Shown: positions 23,677-32,587 of the stretch, piece by piece | Layout: each line of letters starts with the position of its first letter | Numbering within the stretch: the stretch's first letter is position 1 | From: Nonomuraea spiralis | GTDB taxonomy: Bacteria > Actinomycetota > Actinomycetes > Streptosporangiales > Streptosporangiaceae | Length of the DNA: 64,000 bases | Direction: 5' to 3' | NCBI RefSeq assembly: GCF_014648435.1 | Contig: NZ_BMRC01000014.1 | Location: 127,439 to 191,438, forward strand | Notes under the pieces: generated by a model | Seen by the model: the letters and a program-made list of their open reading frames with translations, nothing else | What the model was told of the DNA's origin: nothing | Databases searched by the model: none | Position numbers and translations under genes: made by a program

Positions 23677-26477
23677 CGGACACGGCCAGCGGTTCAGTGG
23701 CGCGCGGGGGTAAGCGGCCGCGTAAGGGGTTGCGGATGAAGCGGATCTTCACGAAGCCCGGCGTGCACCCGTATGACGAGATCCAGTGGGAACGCCGTGA
23801 CGTCGTCATGACGAACTGGCGCGACGGCTCGATCAACTTCGAGCAGCGGGGCGTCGAGTTCCCCGAGTTCTGGTCGGTGAACGCCGCCAACATCGTGACG
23901 ACCAAGTACTTCCGCGGCGCCGTGGGCACCCCGCAGCGCGAGTGGAGCCTGAAGCAGCTCGTGGACCGGGTCGTCGGCGTCTACACCAGGACGGGTGTGG
24001 AGCACGGCTACTTCGCCAGCGACGAGGACGCCGAGATCTTCGACCACGAGCTCAAGCACGCGCTGGTCCACCAGGTCTTCGCGTTCAACTCGCCGGTCTG
24101 GTTCAACGTGGGCACTGCCTCGCCGCAGCAGGTCAGCGCGTGTTTCATCCTCTCCGTGGACGACCAGATGGAGTCGATCCTGGAGTGGTACAAGGAAGAG
24201 GGCGTGATCTTCAAGGGCGGTTCGGGTTCGGGGGTCAACCTGTCCCGCATCCGTTCGTCCAAGGAGCTGCTCTCCAGCGGCGGCACGGCCAGCGGCCCGG
24301 TCAGCTTCATGCGCGGCGCGGATGCCTCCGCGGGCACGATCAAGTCGGGCGGCGCGACACGCCGGGCGGCCAAGATGGTCGTGCTCGACGTCGACCACCC
24401 CGACATCGAGGAGTTCATCGAGACCAAGGCGCGCGAGGAGGACAAGGTCCGCGCCCTGCGTGACGCCGGTTTCGACATGGACCTGGGCGGCAAGGACATC
24501 GTCTCCGTCCAGTACCAGAACGCCAACAACTCGGTGCGCGTCTCGGACGAGTTCATGAAGGCGGTGGAGAAGGGCGAGGAGTTCGGCCTGCGTGCCCGCC
24601 TGACCGGCGAGATCATCGAGAAGGTCGACGCTCAAGACCTGTTCCGCAAGATGGCCAAGGCCGCCTGGGAGTGCGCCGACCCGGGCCTGCAGTACGACGA
24701 CACGATCAACGACTGGCACACCACGCCGGAGACCGGCCGGATCACCGCCAGCAACCCGTGCTCCGAGTACGTGCACCTGGACAACTCCTCGTGCAACCTG
24801 GCCAGCATCAACCTGCTGAAGTTCCTGAAGGACGACAACTCCTTCAACGTCGCCGACTTCGTCAAGCTGACCGAGCTGATCATCACCGCGATGGACATCT
24901 CGATCACCTTCGCCGACTTCCCGACCGAGAAGATCGGCGAGACCACGCGGGCCTACCGCCAGCTCGGCATCGGCTACGCCAACCTGGGCGCGCTGCTCAT
25001 GGCCACGGGCCACGCCTACGACTCCGACGGCGGGCGCGCGGTGGCCGGGGCGATCACGTCGCTGATGACCGGTGTGTCCTACCGGCGCAGCGCCGAGCTG
25101 GCCGGGGTGGTGGGGGCGTACGACGGTTATGCCCGCAACGCCGAGCCGCACAAGCGCGTCATGCGCAAGCACGCCGCGGCCAACGACAACCTGCGCGCGG
25201 TCGGCACCATGGACGCGAAGATCCACGCCGAGGCGTCGCGCCAGTGGTCGGAGTGCCTGAAGGTCGGCGAGAAGAACGGCTACCGCAACGCCCAGGCCAG
25301 CCTCCTCGCGCCCACCGGCACCATCGGCCTGATGATGGACTGCGACACCACCGGCATCGAGCCGGACCTCGCGCTGGTCAAGTTCAAGAAGCTGGTCGGC
25401 GGCGGCTCGATGCAGATCGTCAACCAGACGATCCCGCGGGCGCTCAAGCAGCTCGGCTACCAGCAGGAGCAGATCGAGGCGATCGTCGAGTACATCTCCG
25501 AGCACGGCCACGTGGTCGACGCCCCCGGCCTGCGCAAGGAGCACTACGAGGTGTTCGACTGCGCGATGGGCGAGCGGGCCATCGCGCCGATGGGCCACGT
25601 GCGGATGATGGCGGCGGCCCAGCCGTTCCTGTCCGGCGCCATCTCCAAGACCGTCAACCTGCCGGAGTCGGCGACGATCGACGACATCGAGCAGGTCTAC
25701 ATGGAGGGCTGGAAGCTCGGCCTCAAGGCCCTGGCCGTCTACCGCGACAACTGCAAGGTCGGCCAGCCGCTGTCGGTCGGCAACGGCGCCAAGAAGGACG
25801 AGCCGAAGGCCGCCGAGCCCGAGGTCAAGGTCATCGAGGTCAACCGGCCGACCCGGCGGCGCATGCCCAACCAGCGCCCCAGCATGACCACCCGCTTCAC
25901 CGTGGGCGGCGCGAAGGGCTACATGACCGCTTCGTCCTACCCTGACGACGGGCTCGGCGAGGTCTTCCTCAAGATGTCCAAGCAGGGTTCGACGCTGGCG
26001 GGCGTCATGGACGCCTTCTCGGTGGCGATCTCCATCGGCCTCCAGTACGGGGTGCCGCTGGAGACGTACATGAGCAAGTTCGTGAACATGCGGTTCGAGC
26101 CGGCGGGCATGACGGACGACCCGGACATCCGGATGGCCACGTCGGTGATGGACTACATCTTCCGTCGCCTGGCCCTCGACCACCTGCCGTACGACGAGCG
26201 GGCGGCCCTGGGCATCTTCTCGGCGGCCGAGCGCGCCGCGCAGCAGCGTGGCGAGGACCCAGCTGCGCTGCAGGAGGCGGTCGACCGCGAGGCGCTGGCC
26301 CAGTCGGCGCCCATCGAGGAGAAGCCGAAGGAGCAGCCGGTCAAGGAGCTGACGCTGGAGAGCCACCAGCGCTTCACGGCCGACGCGCCGCTCTGCATGA
26401 CCTGCGGCACCAAGATGCGGCCCGCCGGAAGCTGCTACGTGTGCGAGGGTTGCGGTTCGACCAGCGGTTGCAGCTGA
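23673..26477 (+). CDS. nrdJ: adenosylcobalamin-dependent ribonucleotide reductase (class II)
   Basis: The product has 934 residues and reduces ribonucleotides to deoxyribonucleotides using adenosylcobalamin, independent of oxygen. The catalytic triad motif NPCSE is at residues 361-365 (N361, C363, E365) and the SACFILSV segment near 154 contributes a redox cysteine. The C-terminus (from about 905) has a zinc-ribbon-like CMTCGTKMRPAG..CYVCEGCGST and ends SGCS, as in actinomycete NrdJ. It overlaps nrdR by four bases and shares its promoter. A 36-base perfect palindrome after the stop is the operon terminator. Confidence 0.96.
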   Translation: MTDTASGSVARGGKRPRKGLRMKRIFTKPGVHPYDEIQWERRDVVMTNWRDGSINFEQRGVEFPEFWSVNAANIVTTKYFRGAVGTPQREWSLKQLVDRVVGVYTRTGVEHGYFASDEDAEIFDHELKHALVHQVFAFNSPVWFNVGTASPQQVSACFILSVDDQMESILEWYKEEGVIFKGGSGSGVNLSRIRSSKELLSSGGTASGPVSFMRGADASAGTIKSGGATRRAAKMVVLDVDHPDIEEFIETKAREEDKVRALRDAGFDMDLGGKDIVSVQYQNANNSVRVSDEFMKAVEKGEEFGLRARLTGEIIEKVDAQDLFRKMAKAAWECADPGLQYDDTINDWHTTPETGRITASNPCSEYVHLDNSSCNLASINLLKFLKDDNSFNVADFVKLTELIITAMDISITFADFPTEKIGETTRAYRQLGIGYANLGALLMATGHAYDSDGGRAVAGAITSLMTGVSYRRSAELAGVVGAYDGYARNAEPHKRVMRKHAAANDNLRAVGTMDAKIHAEASRQWSECLKVGEKNGYRNAQASLLAPTGTIGLMMDCDTTGIEPDLALVKFKKLVGGGSMQIVNQTIPRALKQLGYQQEQIEAIVEYISEHGHVVDAPGLRKEHYEVFDCAMGERAIAPMGHVRMMAAAQPFLSGAISKTVNLPESATIDDIEQVYMEGWKLGLKALAVYRDNCKVGQPLSVGNGAKKDEPKAAEPEVKVIEVNRPTRRRMPNQRPSMTTRFTVGGAKGYMTASSYPDDGLGEVFLKMSKQGSTLAGVMDAFSVAISIGLQYGVPLETYMSKFVNMRFEPAGMTDDPDIRMATSVMDYIFRRLALDHLPYDERAALGIFSAAERAAQQRGEDPAALQEAVDREALAQSAPIEEKPKEQPVKELTLESHQRFTADAPLCMTCGTKMRPAGSCYVCEGCGSTSGCS

Positions 26478-26520
26478 CGCGACGACACGTACTGACGGCT
26501 TGAGGAGCCGGCAGGGGTGA

Positions 26521-26556
26521 GAACGGGGATCCGGGTCATGACCCGGATCCCCGTTC
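26521..26556. terminator. 36-bp perfect palindrome terminator after nrdJ
   Basis: GAACGGGGATCCGGGTCA (26521-26538) is followed at once by its exact reverse complement (26539-26556). The stem of up to 18 bp has no T-tract, as is common for actinomycete terminators, and lies between the convergent nrdJ and GDPD genes. Confidence 0.85.
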
Positions 26557-26580
26557 GTATTCCAGCGGTTCAGCCGTCGC

Positions 26581-27411
26581 TTACAGGGTTAGGTCGCGTA
26601 GGACGTCTGGTTTGTCGGTGATGATGCCGTCCACGTTGTACGTCAGCAGGCGCCGCATGACGTCCGGACTGTCCACGGTCCAGGTGAAGACCTTCATGCC
26701 GAGTTCGTGGGCGCGTTTCACGTACGACGAGGTGAGCGCGGTGTACGGCGGATTGACGTGGTCGGCGAACTTGGCCAGGTCGGGCAGCGCGGCGGTGTCC
26801 GGCGTGCCGAGCAGGCCGATCGGGACTTCGGGCAGCAACTGGTGGAAGGCGCGCATCGAGTCCCAGTCGAACGACTGCGCCACCAGCCGTCCGGGCACGA
26901 GCCAGGCGGGCTCGTCGCGCAGCGCGCGGACGACGCGGGACTCGATGTCCGGGTAGAGCCTCGGCTCCTTGACCTCCAGCAGCAGGCCGAGTCCGGTGCC
27001 GGCCATCGCGCGCAGCGCCTCGCGCAGGGTCGGGACCCGTTCGCCGGTGTACTCCCGGTCGAACCAGGAACCCGCGTCCAGCCTGCGGATCTGCGCCAGC
27101 GTGAGGTCGCGTACCCGCCAGGGGGCCAGGCCGGGCAGGACACGTTCGGCGTCGGTGGTCCGGGCGAGGGTGGTGTCGTGCATCAGGACCAGCTCGTGGT
27201 CCTTGGTCTCCTGGACGTCCAGCTCGAACATGTCGGCCCCCTGGCGGGCGGCGAGCTGGAAGGCGGCGATGGTGTTCTCCGGCGCGTACGCCGAAGCGCC
27301 CCGATGGGCGACGTTGACCACTGTGGCCGACGCGGTGGCCGACGCGGTGGCGGGCGGAGAGGCCAGGGGGAGGAGGGCGAGGGGCAGGAACAGGGCGAGT
27401 CGCCGGAACAT
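26581..27411 (-). CDS. secreted glycerophosphodiester phosphodiesterase
   Basis: The product has 276 residues. A signal peptide spans about residues 1-30 (MFRRLALFLPLALLPLASPP, then ATASATASA). The GDPD TIM-barrel follows, with the catalytic HRG at AHRGASAYAPENT, the metal-binding FELDVQETKD and LMHDTTLARTT, then LLLEVKEP and VFTWTVDSPD...IITDKPD. These calcium-dependent enzymes release glycerol-3-phosphate from glycerophosphodiesters and supply phosphate. The ATG at 27411 has a GAGGAGATCC ribosome site; the longer frame adds an unrelated 48 residues. It is convergent with nrdJ. Confidence 0.9.
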   Translation of the reverse strand: MFRRLALFLPLALLPLASPPATASATASATVVNVAHRGASAYAPENTIAAFQLAARQGADMFELDVQETKDHELVLMHDTTLARTTDAERVLPGLAPWRVRDLTLAQIRRLDAGSWFDREYTGERVPTLREALRAMAGTGLGLLLEVKEPRLYPDIESRVVRALRDEPAWLVPGRLVAQSFDWDSMRAFHQLLPEVPIGLLGTPDTAALPDLAKFADHVNPPYTALTSSYVKRAHELGMKVFTWTVDSPDVMRRLLTYNVDGIITDKPDVLRDLTL

Positions 27412-27520
27412 GGATCTCCTCGGTTGGGGAGAGACCGACAAACTCGACCGTGACAAGGCCGGATGACTGTCAGTTGAGGGCAGAGTAACGCAGAGGTGCC
27501 CGTCCGATGAGCCTTCGACA

Positions 27521-27580
27521 CGCCGGTACACCCGCCGGTACAGCGGCCGGAACACGCGCCGGAACGCACGCCGGAACGTC
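27521..27580 (+). repeat. short imperfect repeats of GCCGG(T/A)AC
   Basis: Five copies of an 8-base core GCCGGTAC or GCCGGAAC recur about every 11-13 bases in the gap between the GDPD start and the chitinase terminator. No function is evident. Confidence 0.6.
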
Positions 27581-27582
27581 GA

Positions 27583-27616
27583 AAGGGGCGGCCCGCCCCC
27601 CGGCGGTCCGCCCCTT
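27583..27616 (-). terminator. hairpin terminator after chitinase gene
   Basis: On the minus strand AAGGGGCGG-A-CCGCC, a four-base loop and GGCGG-G-CCGCCCCTT pair as a 15-position stem with one mismatch, followed by TTC. It lies 14 bases after the chitinase stop. Confidence 0.7.
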
Positions 27617-27629
27617 CTGTGTGCTGGTG

Positions 27630-30191
27630 TTACCTCAGACCTGCGTCCAGCGCGGTGGTCAGGACGCCGGGGTCACCGGACATCTCCCAGATCATCGCGC
27701 CCAGCAGCCCCTTGCTCTTCAGCCAGGCGGTCTTCTTGCCGATCGACCAGGCGTCGTCGAACGACCACCACTGCCCGTTGTTCCCGGTGTAGCAGTAGGT
27801 GGCCACGGCGACCTCGTCGTGCCGGATCGTGCAGCCGGGGACCATGGCGAGCAGGTTGCTGTAGCCGCGCGTGCCCGCCTCCTCCTGGAACTGGCCGGGC
27901 GCGGCGCCGTGCGCGTCCTGCCATTCGCCGTTCTTGCCGCCGTCGGTCACCTGCTGCCAGCCGCGGCCGTAGTAGGCCAGGCCGATGGTGAGCTTGCGCG
28001 GGTTGACGCCTGCCTGGAGGTAGACGTTCACGGCCTTCTCCACGCTGAAGTCCGGGTTGTACGGACTGTCCGCGTCGAGGTACAGGTTGCCCTGGTGGCC
28101 GGTGCGGTTCGGCTCCCAGGAGTTGTCGCTGCCCGCGCCGTGGAAGTCGTAGCCCTGGATGTTGAAGATGTCCAGCGACTTGGCGACCTCGGGCAGGTCC
28201 CAGCCGGCGGCGATCTTGGCCGGGTCGGCCGGGGTGAACGCCGTGAGCTGGTACCGCTTGCCGGTCGTCGTCGTCAGCGCGTCGAGCTGGCGGCGGAACT
28301 CGGCGATGAGCAGCGTGTTGTTGGCCTTGTCGTTCGGACTGATGTGGTTGCCCGCGTGCCCTTCGGCGCCCGGCCACTCCCAGTCGAGGTCGATGCCGTC
28401 GAAGATGCCGGCGGCCGTGCCCGGCCCGCCCTTGCCGTTGTAGTCGGGCAGGTTGCCCTTGATGTAGGTGTCGATGCAGGAGGCCGCGAACTTCTTGCGC
28501 GAGGCGTCGGTCGCCGCCACGTCGGAGAAGTACTTGGAGTACGTCCAGCCGCCGAGCGAGATCAGCACCTTCAGGTTCGGGTACTTCGCCTTGAGCTTCT
28601 TGAGCTGGTTGAAGTTGCCCTGGAGCTTCTCCCAGCCGGTGTCGGCGACACCGTCCACCGACTGGGCGGAGCTGAACGGCCTGCCGTAGTCGGCCTCGGC
28701 GTCACCGGCGCCGTCGCCCTGGCTCGGGTCCTGCGGGTCGGACGTGGTGCCCTTGGTGACGCCCTGGAGGCAGGTCAGGTTCCTCGGATCGATGTTGGCG
28801 AAGGCGTAGTTGATGTGGGTCAGCTTCGCCGCGGCGCCGGTGGTGTCCAGGTTGCGGACGAAGTACTGGCGGCCGTAGATGCCCCACTGCACGAAGTAGC
28901 CGACGCGGGCGTACCCGGTCTCGACGATGTCCGACGTCGTCACCTTCACCTCGGCGGAGGCGGCGGAGACGTTGTCGTACAGGTCGCGGGCCTTGACCGT
29001 GAAGGGGTACTCGGTCGAGGGGGACAGGCCGGAGACGACCGCCGTGGTGCCCGTGACGGTCGTGGCCAGGGTCGGGCCGACGAAGACGTCGTAGTTGGCC
29101 ACGCCGGAGTTGTCGGTGGAGGCCGTCCAGGCCAGGGTGACGCTGCTGGACGACTTGGCCGTGCTGCGCAGGCCCGACGGAACCGTGGGCGCCTGCGTGT
29201 CGTCGGCCGGGTTGCGGGTGGTGACCTTCACCGGTGCGGAGGCGGCCGAGAGCGTGCCCTTGCGGTCCTTGGCCTTGACGGTGAAGGTGTACTCGGTGTT
29301 CGGCGTCAGGCCGGAGACGGTGCCCGAGGTCTCGGTGACCGAGGCGGCCAGGGCCGTGCCGTTGTAGATCTCGTACCCGACGATGGGGAGGCTGCCCTGG
29401 GTGGCGGCGTCCCAGGCGAGGGAGACGGTCTTGGTGGTCCTGACCGGCGAGCGCAGGTTCCCGGGGGCGCCGGGCGGCGCGTCGGGGGTGCCGTCGCAGT
29501 TGACGTCGTTGATCCGGCAGCTCGTCGGCTCGGCGTTGGCCGTGCTCACGGTGAAGCTCGGGCTGTACGGCTCGGTGGTCGCGCCCGCGTTCACGGTCGT
29601 GTTGTAGTGGACGGGAGTCAGGGTGACGGTCCGTCCGCTCTGGGTGAGCGAGCCGTTCGAGGCGTTGCTCGCGGTGACGCCGGCGGGCAGGTCGAAGACG
29701 ATCGACCAGCCGTTCAGCGCGGTGGTGCTGTTGTTGGCGACGATGAACTTGGCCGAGGTGCCGCTCACGTCGTACGTGGCGCTGACCGGCGGCTTGGCGG
29801 GCGGGTCACCTCCGGTGCCGTCGCAGTTGGCGCCGTTGATCAGGCAGTTCGTCGGCTGGACGGCCGAGCTCAGCGTGACCTTGGGACTGTACGGCTCGGT
29901 GTTCTTCCCCGCTTGCACGGTGTTGATATAGAAAGCGGGGGTGAGCGTCACCTTGGTGCCGTTCTGGCGGATGGTGGCGTTCTGGGGATTGCTCGCGGTG
30001 ACCCCGGACGGCAGTTCGAAGACGATCGACCAGCCGCTGACGGCGGTCGTGCCGGGGTTGTTCACGAGGAAGGTGCCGGTGTTCCCGGAGAGGGAGAACG
30101 TGGCGATGAGGCGGCTCGCGGCCTGTGCGGGAAGGGTGCACATGCCGATGATCACGAGAACGGCGATCAGGGGGGTGACTAATCGGCGCAC
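27630..30191 (-). CDS. secreted GH18 chitinase with two CBM2 and two Fn3 domains
   Basis: The product has 853 residues: signal peptide 1-24 (ending PAQAA), two cellulose/chitin-binding CBM2-type modules (about 25-115 and 135-235, each with GWSIVF(D/E)LP and TVTLTP-like strands), two fibronectin type III linkers (about 245-330 and 340-420) and a GH18 domain (430-853). The GH18 signature DGIDLDWEWP lies near residues 597-606 with the catalytic Glu in DWEW. The enzyme hydrolyses beta-1,4-linked N-acetylglucosamine polymers outside the cell. The two CBM2 copies are clearly related to each other. Control is likely through the promoter/palindromes at 30201-30264. Confidence 0.93.
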   Translation of the reverse strand: MRRLVTPLIAVLVIIGMCTLPAQAASRLIATFSLSGNTGTFLVNNPGTTAVSGWSIVFELPSGVTASNPQNATIRQNGTKVTLTPAFYINTVQAGKNTEPYSPKVTLSSAVQPTNCLINGANCDGTGGDPPAKPPVSATYDVSGTSAKFIVANNSTTALNGWSIVFDLPAGVTASNASNGSLTQSGRTVTLTPVHYNTTVNAGATTEPYSPSFTVSTANAEPTSCRINDVNCDGTPDAPPGAPGNLRSPVRTTKTVSLAWDAATQGSLPIVGYEIYNGTALAASVTETSGTVSGLTPNTEYTFTVKAKDRKGTLSAASAPVKVTTRNPADDTQAPTVPSGLRSTAKSSSSVTLAWTASTDNSGVANYDVFVGPTLATTVTGTTAVVSGLSPSTEYPFTVKARDLYDNVSAASAEVKVTTSDIVETGYARVGYFVQWGIYGRQYFVRNLDTTGAAAKLTHINYAFANIDPRNLTCLQGVTKGTTSDPQDPSQGDGAGDAEADYGRPFSSAQSVDGVADTGWEKLQGNFNQLKKLKAKYPNLKVLISLGGWTYSKYFSDVAATDASRKKFAASCIDTYIKGNLPDYNGKGGPGTAAGIFDGIDLDWEWPGAEGHAGNHISPNDKANNTLLIAEFRRQLDALTTTTGKRYQLTAFTPADPAKIAAGWDLPEVAKSLDIFNIQGYDFHGAGSDNSWEPNRTGHQGNLYLDADSPYNPDFSVEKAVNVYLQAGVNPRKLTIGLAYYGRGWQQVTDGGKNGEWQDAHGAAPGQFQEEAGTRGYSNLLAMVPGCTIRHDEVAVATYCYTGNNGQWWSFDDAWSIGKKTAWLKSKGLLGAMIWEMSGDPGVLTTALDAGLR

Positions 30192-30200
30192 GTCAAGGAC

Positions 30201-30264
30201 CTTTCTTTAAAGAAAGTTTCCTAACAATTACGCGGATAGTAAGCCCGTCCCACTGAACTTGCAA
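30201..30264 (-). promoter_or_regulatory. chitinase promoter with downstream palindromic operator
   Basis: On the minus strand TTGCAA (30259-30264), 17 bases, TACTAT (30236-30241) is a good housekeeping-type promoter. Just after the expected start is a perfect 16-bp palindrome CTTTCTTTAAAGAAAG (30201-30216), overlapped by a second, imperfect dyad centred on GAAAGTTTC (30212-30220) whose outer arm reads TTTCCTAAC. Such a position would suit a repressor that releases on chitin-derived sugars; palindromes with GTTAGGAAA-like arms are known ahead of some actinomycete polysaccharidase genes. I do not see a DasR site (ACTGGTCTAGACCAGT). Confidence 0.6.
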
Positions 30265-30278
30265 GAGCCCGGCTGATC

Positions 30279-30284
30279 TAGCCT
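30279..30284 (+). promoter_or_regulatory. -10 box of leaderless MFS gene
   Basis: TAGCCT lies exactly six bases before the ATG at 30291 and no ribosome site is present, predicting a leaderless mRNA. It is back to back with the chitinase promoter. Confidence 0.5.
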
Positions 30285-30290
30285 GACAAG

Positions 30291-31682
30291 ATGAGAGGGG
30301 TACTGCCGGTCCTGCTGTCGGCCTGGTTCATGGCCCAGTTCGACTTCTTCGTGGTCAACGTGGCCGCGCCCGCCATCGAGCACGACCTGCGCGCCGGTCC
30401 GGCGGCCCTGGAGCTGATCGTGGCCGGGTACGCCTTCACGTACGCCGCGGGCATGATCACCGGCGGCCGGCTCGGCGACCGCTACGGCTACCGGCGCCTC
30501 TTCGTCTACGGCGTGGCCGGCTTCACCGTCGCCTCGGTGTTGTGCGGGCTCGCCCCGGGCGCGGCCTGGCTGGTGGCCGCCCGCCTGCTCCAGGGCCTGG
30601 CGGGCGCCGTCATGGTGCCCCAGGTGCTGGCCATGATCTCGGCCGTCTACCCGCCGGAGCGGCGCGGCCGCGCCATCGGCTGGTACGGCGCCGCCGGCGG
30701 CCTCGGCTCCATCGCCGGCCAGGTGCTCGGCGGCCTGCTGCTGACCGCCGACGTGTTCGGCCTAGGCTGGCGGGTCATCTTCCTGATCAACCTGCCGGTC
30801 GGCCTGGTCGTCGTGCCGCTGGCCCGATGGCTGCTGCCCGAGGCCGACCCGCGCGAGGCGGTCGGGTTCGACCTGCCGGGCGCGGCGGGCCTCGCCGCCG
30901 GGCTGGCGTTGCTGCTGGTGCCGCTGGGCCTGGGCAACAGCCTGGGCTGGCCCGCCTGGACGTGGGGCGCCATGGCGGCGAGCGCGCCGGTGTTCGCGCT
31001 GACCTGGTGGTGGCAGCGGACCCTGGCCGCCCGCGGCGGGCAGCCGGTGCTCGACCTCGGCCTGCTCAAGGTCCACTCCTACCTGGCGGGCGTCGGCGCG
31101 ATCGTCGCGTTCATGGCGTACTTCGCCTCGTTCATGTTCACGCTGACGCTGCTGCTGCAGAACGGGCTCGGGCTCACCGCGTTCCAGGCGGGGCTGGCGT
31201 TCGCGCCGATGGGCGTGCTGTTCACCGTGACCTCGCTGCTGGGCACCCGCCTGGTCGGCCGGTACGGGCTCGTCGTCGTCATGGTGGGCGGCCTGGTCAC
31301 CGCCCTCGGGCTGGCGCTGCTGGTGGTGGGGGCCGGGCGCGGGCTGCCGTACATCATGGTCGCGCTCGTGCTCGTGGGGGCGGGCAACGGCCTGGTCCTG
31401 CCCCGGCTCATCGGCGCCGCGCTGGTGGAGGTCGCGCCGCACCAGGCCGGCATCGGGTCGGGGGTGCTCAGCACGGCGCAGCAGTTTGCCGGCGCGGGCG
31501 GCGTCGCCGTGATCGGGGCGGTCTACTTCGCGGTCGCCGAGGGCGGCCACCACGCGCGGGCCATGCGCTGGTCGGCCGCCATCGACCTGGCGCTGATCCT
31601 GCTCGTGGTCGCGATGGTGGCCTACAACCGGCGGCGCGCCGTCAGGAAGGCATCGGCAGCAGGGTCCCGTAGAGGCGCCTGA
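30291..31682 (+). CDS. MFS drug-type exporter, 14-helix DHA2-like
   Basis: The product has 463 residues with 13-14 predicted membrane helices. MFS family motifs include motif A GGRLGDRYGYRRLFVYG after helix 2 and motif C-like GWYGAAGGLGSIAGQVLGGLL in helix 5, typical of proton-driven multidrug exporters such as QacA/EmrB relatives. The substrate is unknown. The start is predicted leaderless. Its 3' end overlaps the convergent PPOX gene by 41 bases. It is divergent from the chitinase gene. Confidence 0.85.
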   Translation: MRGVLPVLLSAWFMAQFDFFVVNVAAPAIEHDLRAGPAALELIVAGYAFTYAAGMITGGRLGDRYGYRRLFVYGVAGFTVASVLCGLAPGAAWLVAARLLQGLAGAVMVPQVLAMISAVYPPERRGRAIGWYGAAGGLGSIAGQVLGGLLLTADVFGLGWRVIFLINLPVGLVVVPLARWLLPEADPREAVGFDLPGAAGLAAGLALLLVPLGLGNSLGWPAWTWGAMAASAPVFALTWWWQRTLAARGGQPVLDLGLLKVHSYLAGVGAIVAFMAYFASFMFTLTLLLQNGLGLTAFQAGLAFAPMGVLFTVTSLLGTRLVGRYGLVVVMVGGLVTALGLALLVVGAGRGLPYIMVALVLVGAGNGLVLPRLIGAALVEVAPHQAGIGSGVLSTAQQFAGAGGVAVIGAVYFAVAEGGHHARAMRWSAAIDLALILLVVAMVAYNRRRAVRKASAAGSRRGA

Positions 31683-32127
31683 CCCTGATCCTGACCACCA
31701 GCCGGCGGTCGGCGACCATGCGGTGCAGGAACGCCAGCTCGCCCCCGGCGTCGCCGAACGACGGCTGCATGGCCAGCAGCTCCAGCCCCACCTCGTCACC
31801 CGGCCGGTCGCTCACGGGGGACAGCTCGGCCTCGCCCTCGGCGACGGCGTAGGAGCCGAAGTCGTCGCTGGCGACGTAGAGCGCGCAGCGGGCGTCCTTG
31901 TGCAGGCGGCGTACCGTGAGCCGGTCGGCGACGGTCGAGATCCGCACCACCCGGGGCCGCGGGTCCCAGGTGTAGACCACGGTGGACAGTTGCGGGGGGC
32001 CGCCTGCGCCGTTGGTGGCGAGCGCGCCGAAGCGCTGGCCGGCGAGCAGTGCCGACAGAGCCTCCTCGGGCAGCTCCAGCGGCTGTGCCCCCATCGCCCC
32101 CATACCGCCTATTGCCTCCTGTGACAT
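31642..32127 (-). CDS. PPOX-class FMN/F420-binding protein
   Basis: This 161-residue protein has the split-barrel pyridoxamine-5'-phosphate-oxidase-like fold: LLAGQRFGALATNGAGGPPQ, then STVVYTWDPRPRVVRIST, then LHKDARCALYVASDDFGSYA and VAEGEAELSPVSD. Actinomycete members bind FMN or F420 and reduce diverse compounds; the substrate cannot be told. I chose the ATG at 32127 (MSQEAIGG), which is preceded by GGGTCGAGGG; the upstream extension overlaps the SnoaL-like gene in another frame. The gene follows the SnoaL-like gene by 29 bases, so the two may be co-transcribed. It overlaps the MFS gene end to end by 41 bases. Confidence 0.78.
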   Translation of the reverse strand: MSQEAIGGMGAMGAQPLELPEEALSALLAGQRFGALATNGAGGPPQLSTVVYTWDPRPRVVRISTVADRLTVRRLHKDARCALYVASDDFGSYAVAEGEAELSPVSDRPGDEVGLELLAMQPSFGDAGGELAFLHRMVADRRLVVRIRVRRLYGTLLPMPS

Positions 32128-32156
32128 CCCTCGACCCCCGTCGTGATGCGGAGATA

Positions 32157-32558
32157 TCAGCCTATCCCGAGTTGTCGGGAGAGTGACTGTGCGTCGGAGA
32201 TCACCCAATATTCGGAGAATCGTCCGTCCGTCGCACGCAGGAGGTCGTGCCCGGAGAACGAGATCCGGGTGCCCGGCGGGGCGCTCGCGCCGGGCAGGCC
32301 GCCGCCCCGGTAGGCGCCGCTGAACGTCCACCGGGCGGCGACCAGGTCACCGTCGACGGCCGGGCCCACGTCGAGCGTGACCCGGACGTCGTCGAACGGC
32401 TCGCGGCCCTGCCGGATCGCCTCGGCCAGCCCTTCGGGGCCGTGCACGTCCAGGCCGGGCCAGTGGCCGACGAATTCCTGGGTGACCAGGTCGGGCACGA
32501 GGGTGAGGTCGCCGTTCCACAGTTCGAGCAGCCAGCGCTCGTACAGTTCGGTCAGCAT
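32157..32558 (-). CDS. SnoaL/NTF2-like small protein
   Basis: The product has 133 residues, the typical size of SnoaL-like polyketide-cyclase/NTF2 fold proteins. Visible features are the N-terminal helix LTELYERWLLELWNGDLTLV, the conserved FVGHWPGLDVHGPEGLAEAI, and strands AARWTFSGAYRGG and RISFSGHDLLRATDGRFSEY ending W. Such proteins bind small hydrophobic ligands and act as cyclases, isomerases or unknown partners. No partner biosynthetic genes are nearby, so the role is open. The ribosome site is weak. Confidence 0.75.
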   Translation of the reverse strand: MLTELYERWLLELWNGDLTLVPDLVTQEFVGHWPGLDVHGPEGLAEAIRQGREPFDDVRVTLDVGPAVDGDLVAARWTFSGAYRGGGLPGASAPPGTRISFSGHDLLRATDGRFSEYWVISDAQSLSRQLGIG

Positions 32559-32587
32559 GGCGGCAGCCCTACCCGCGCGGGACGCGC

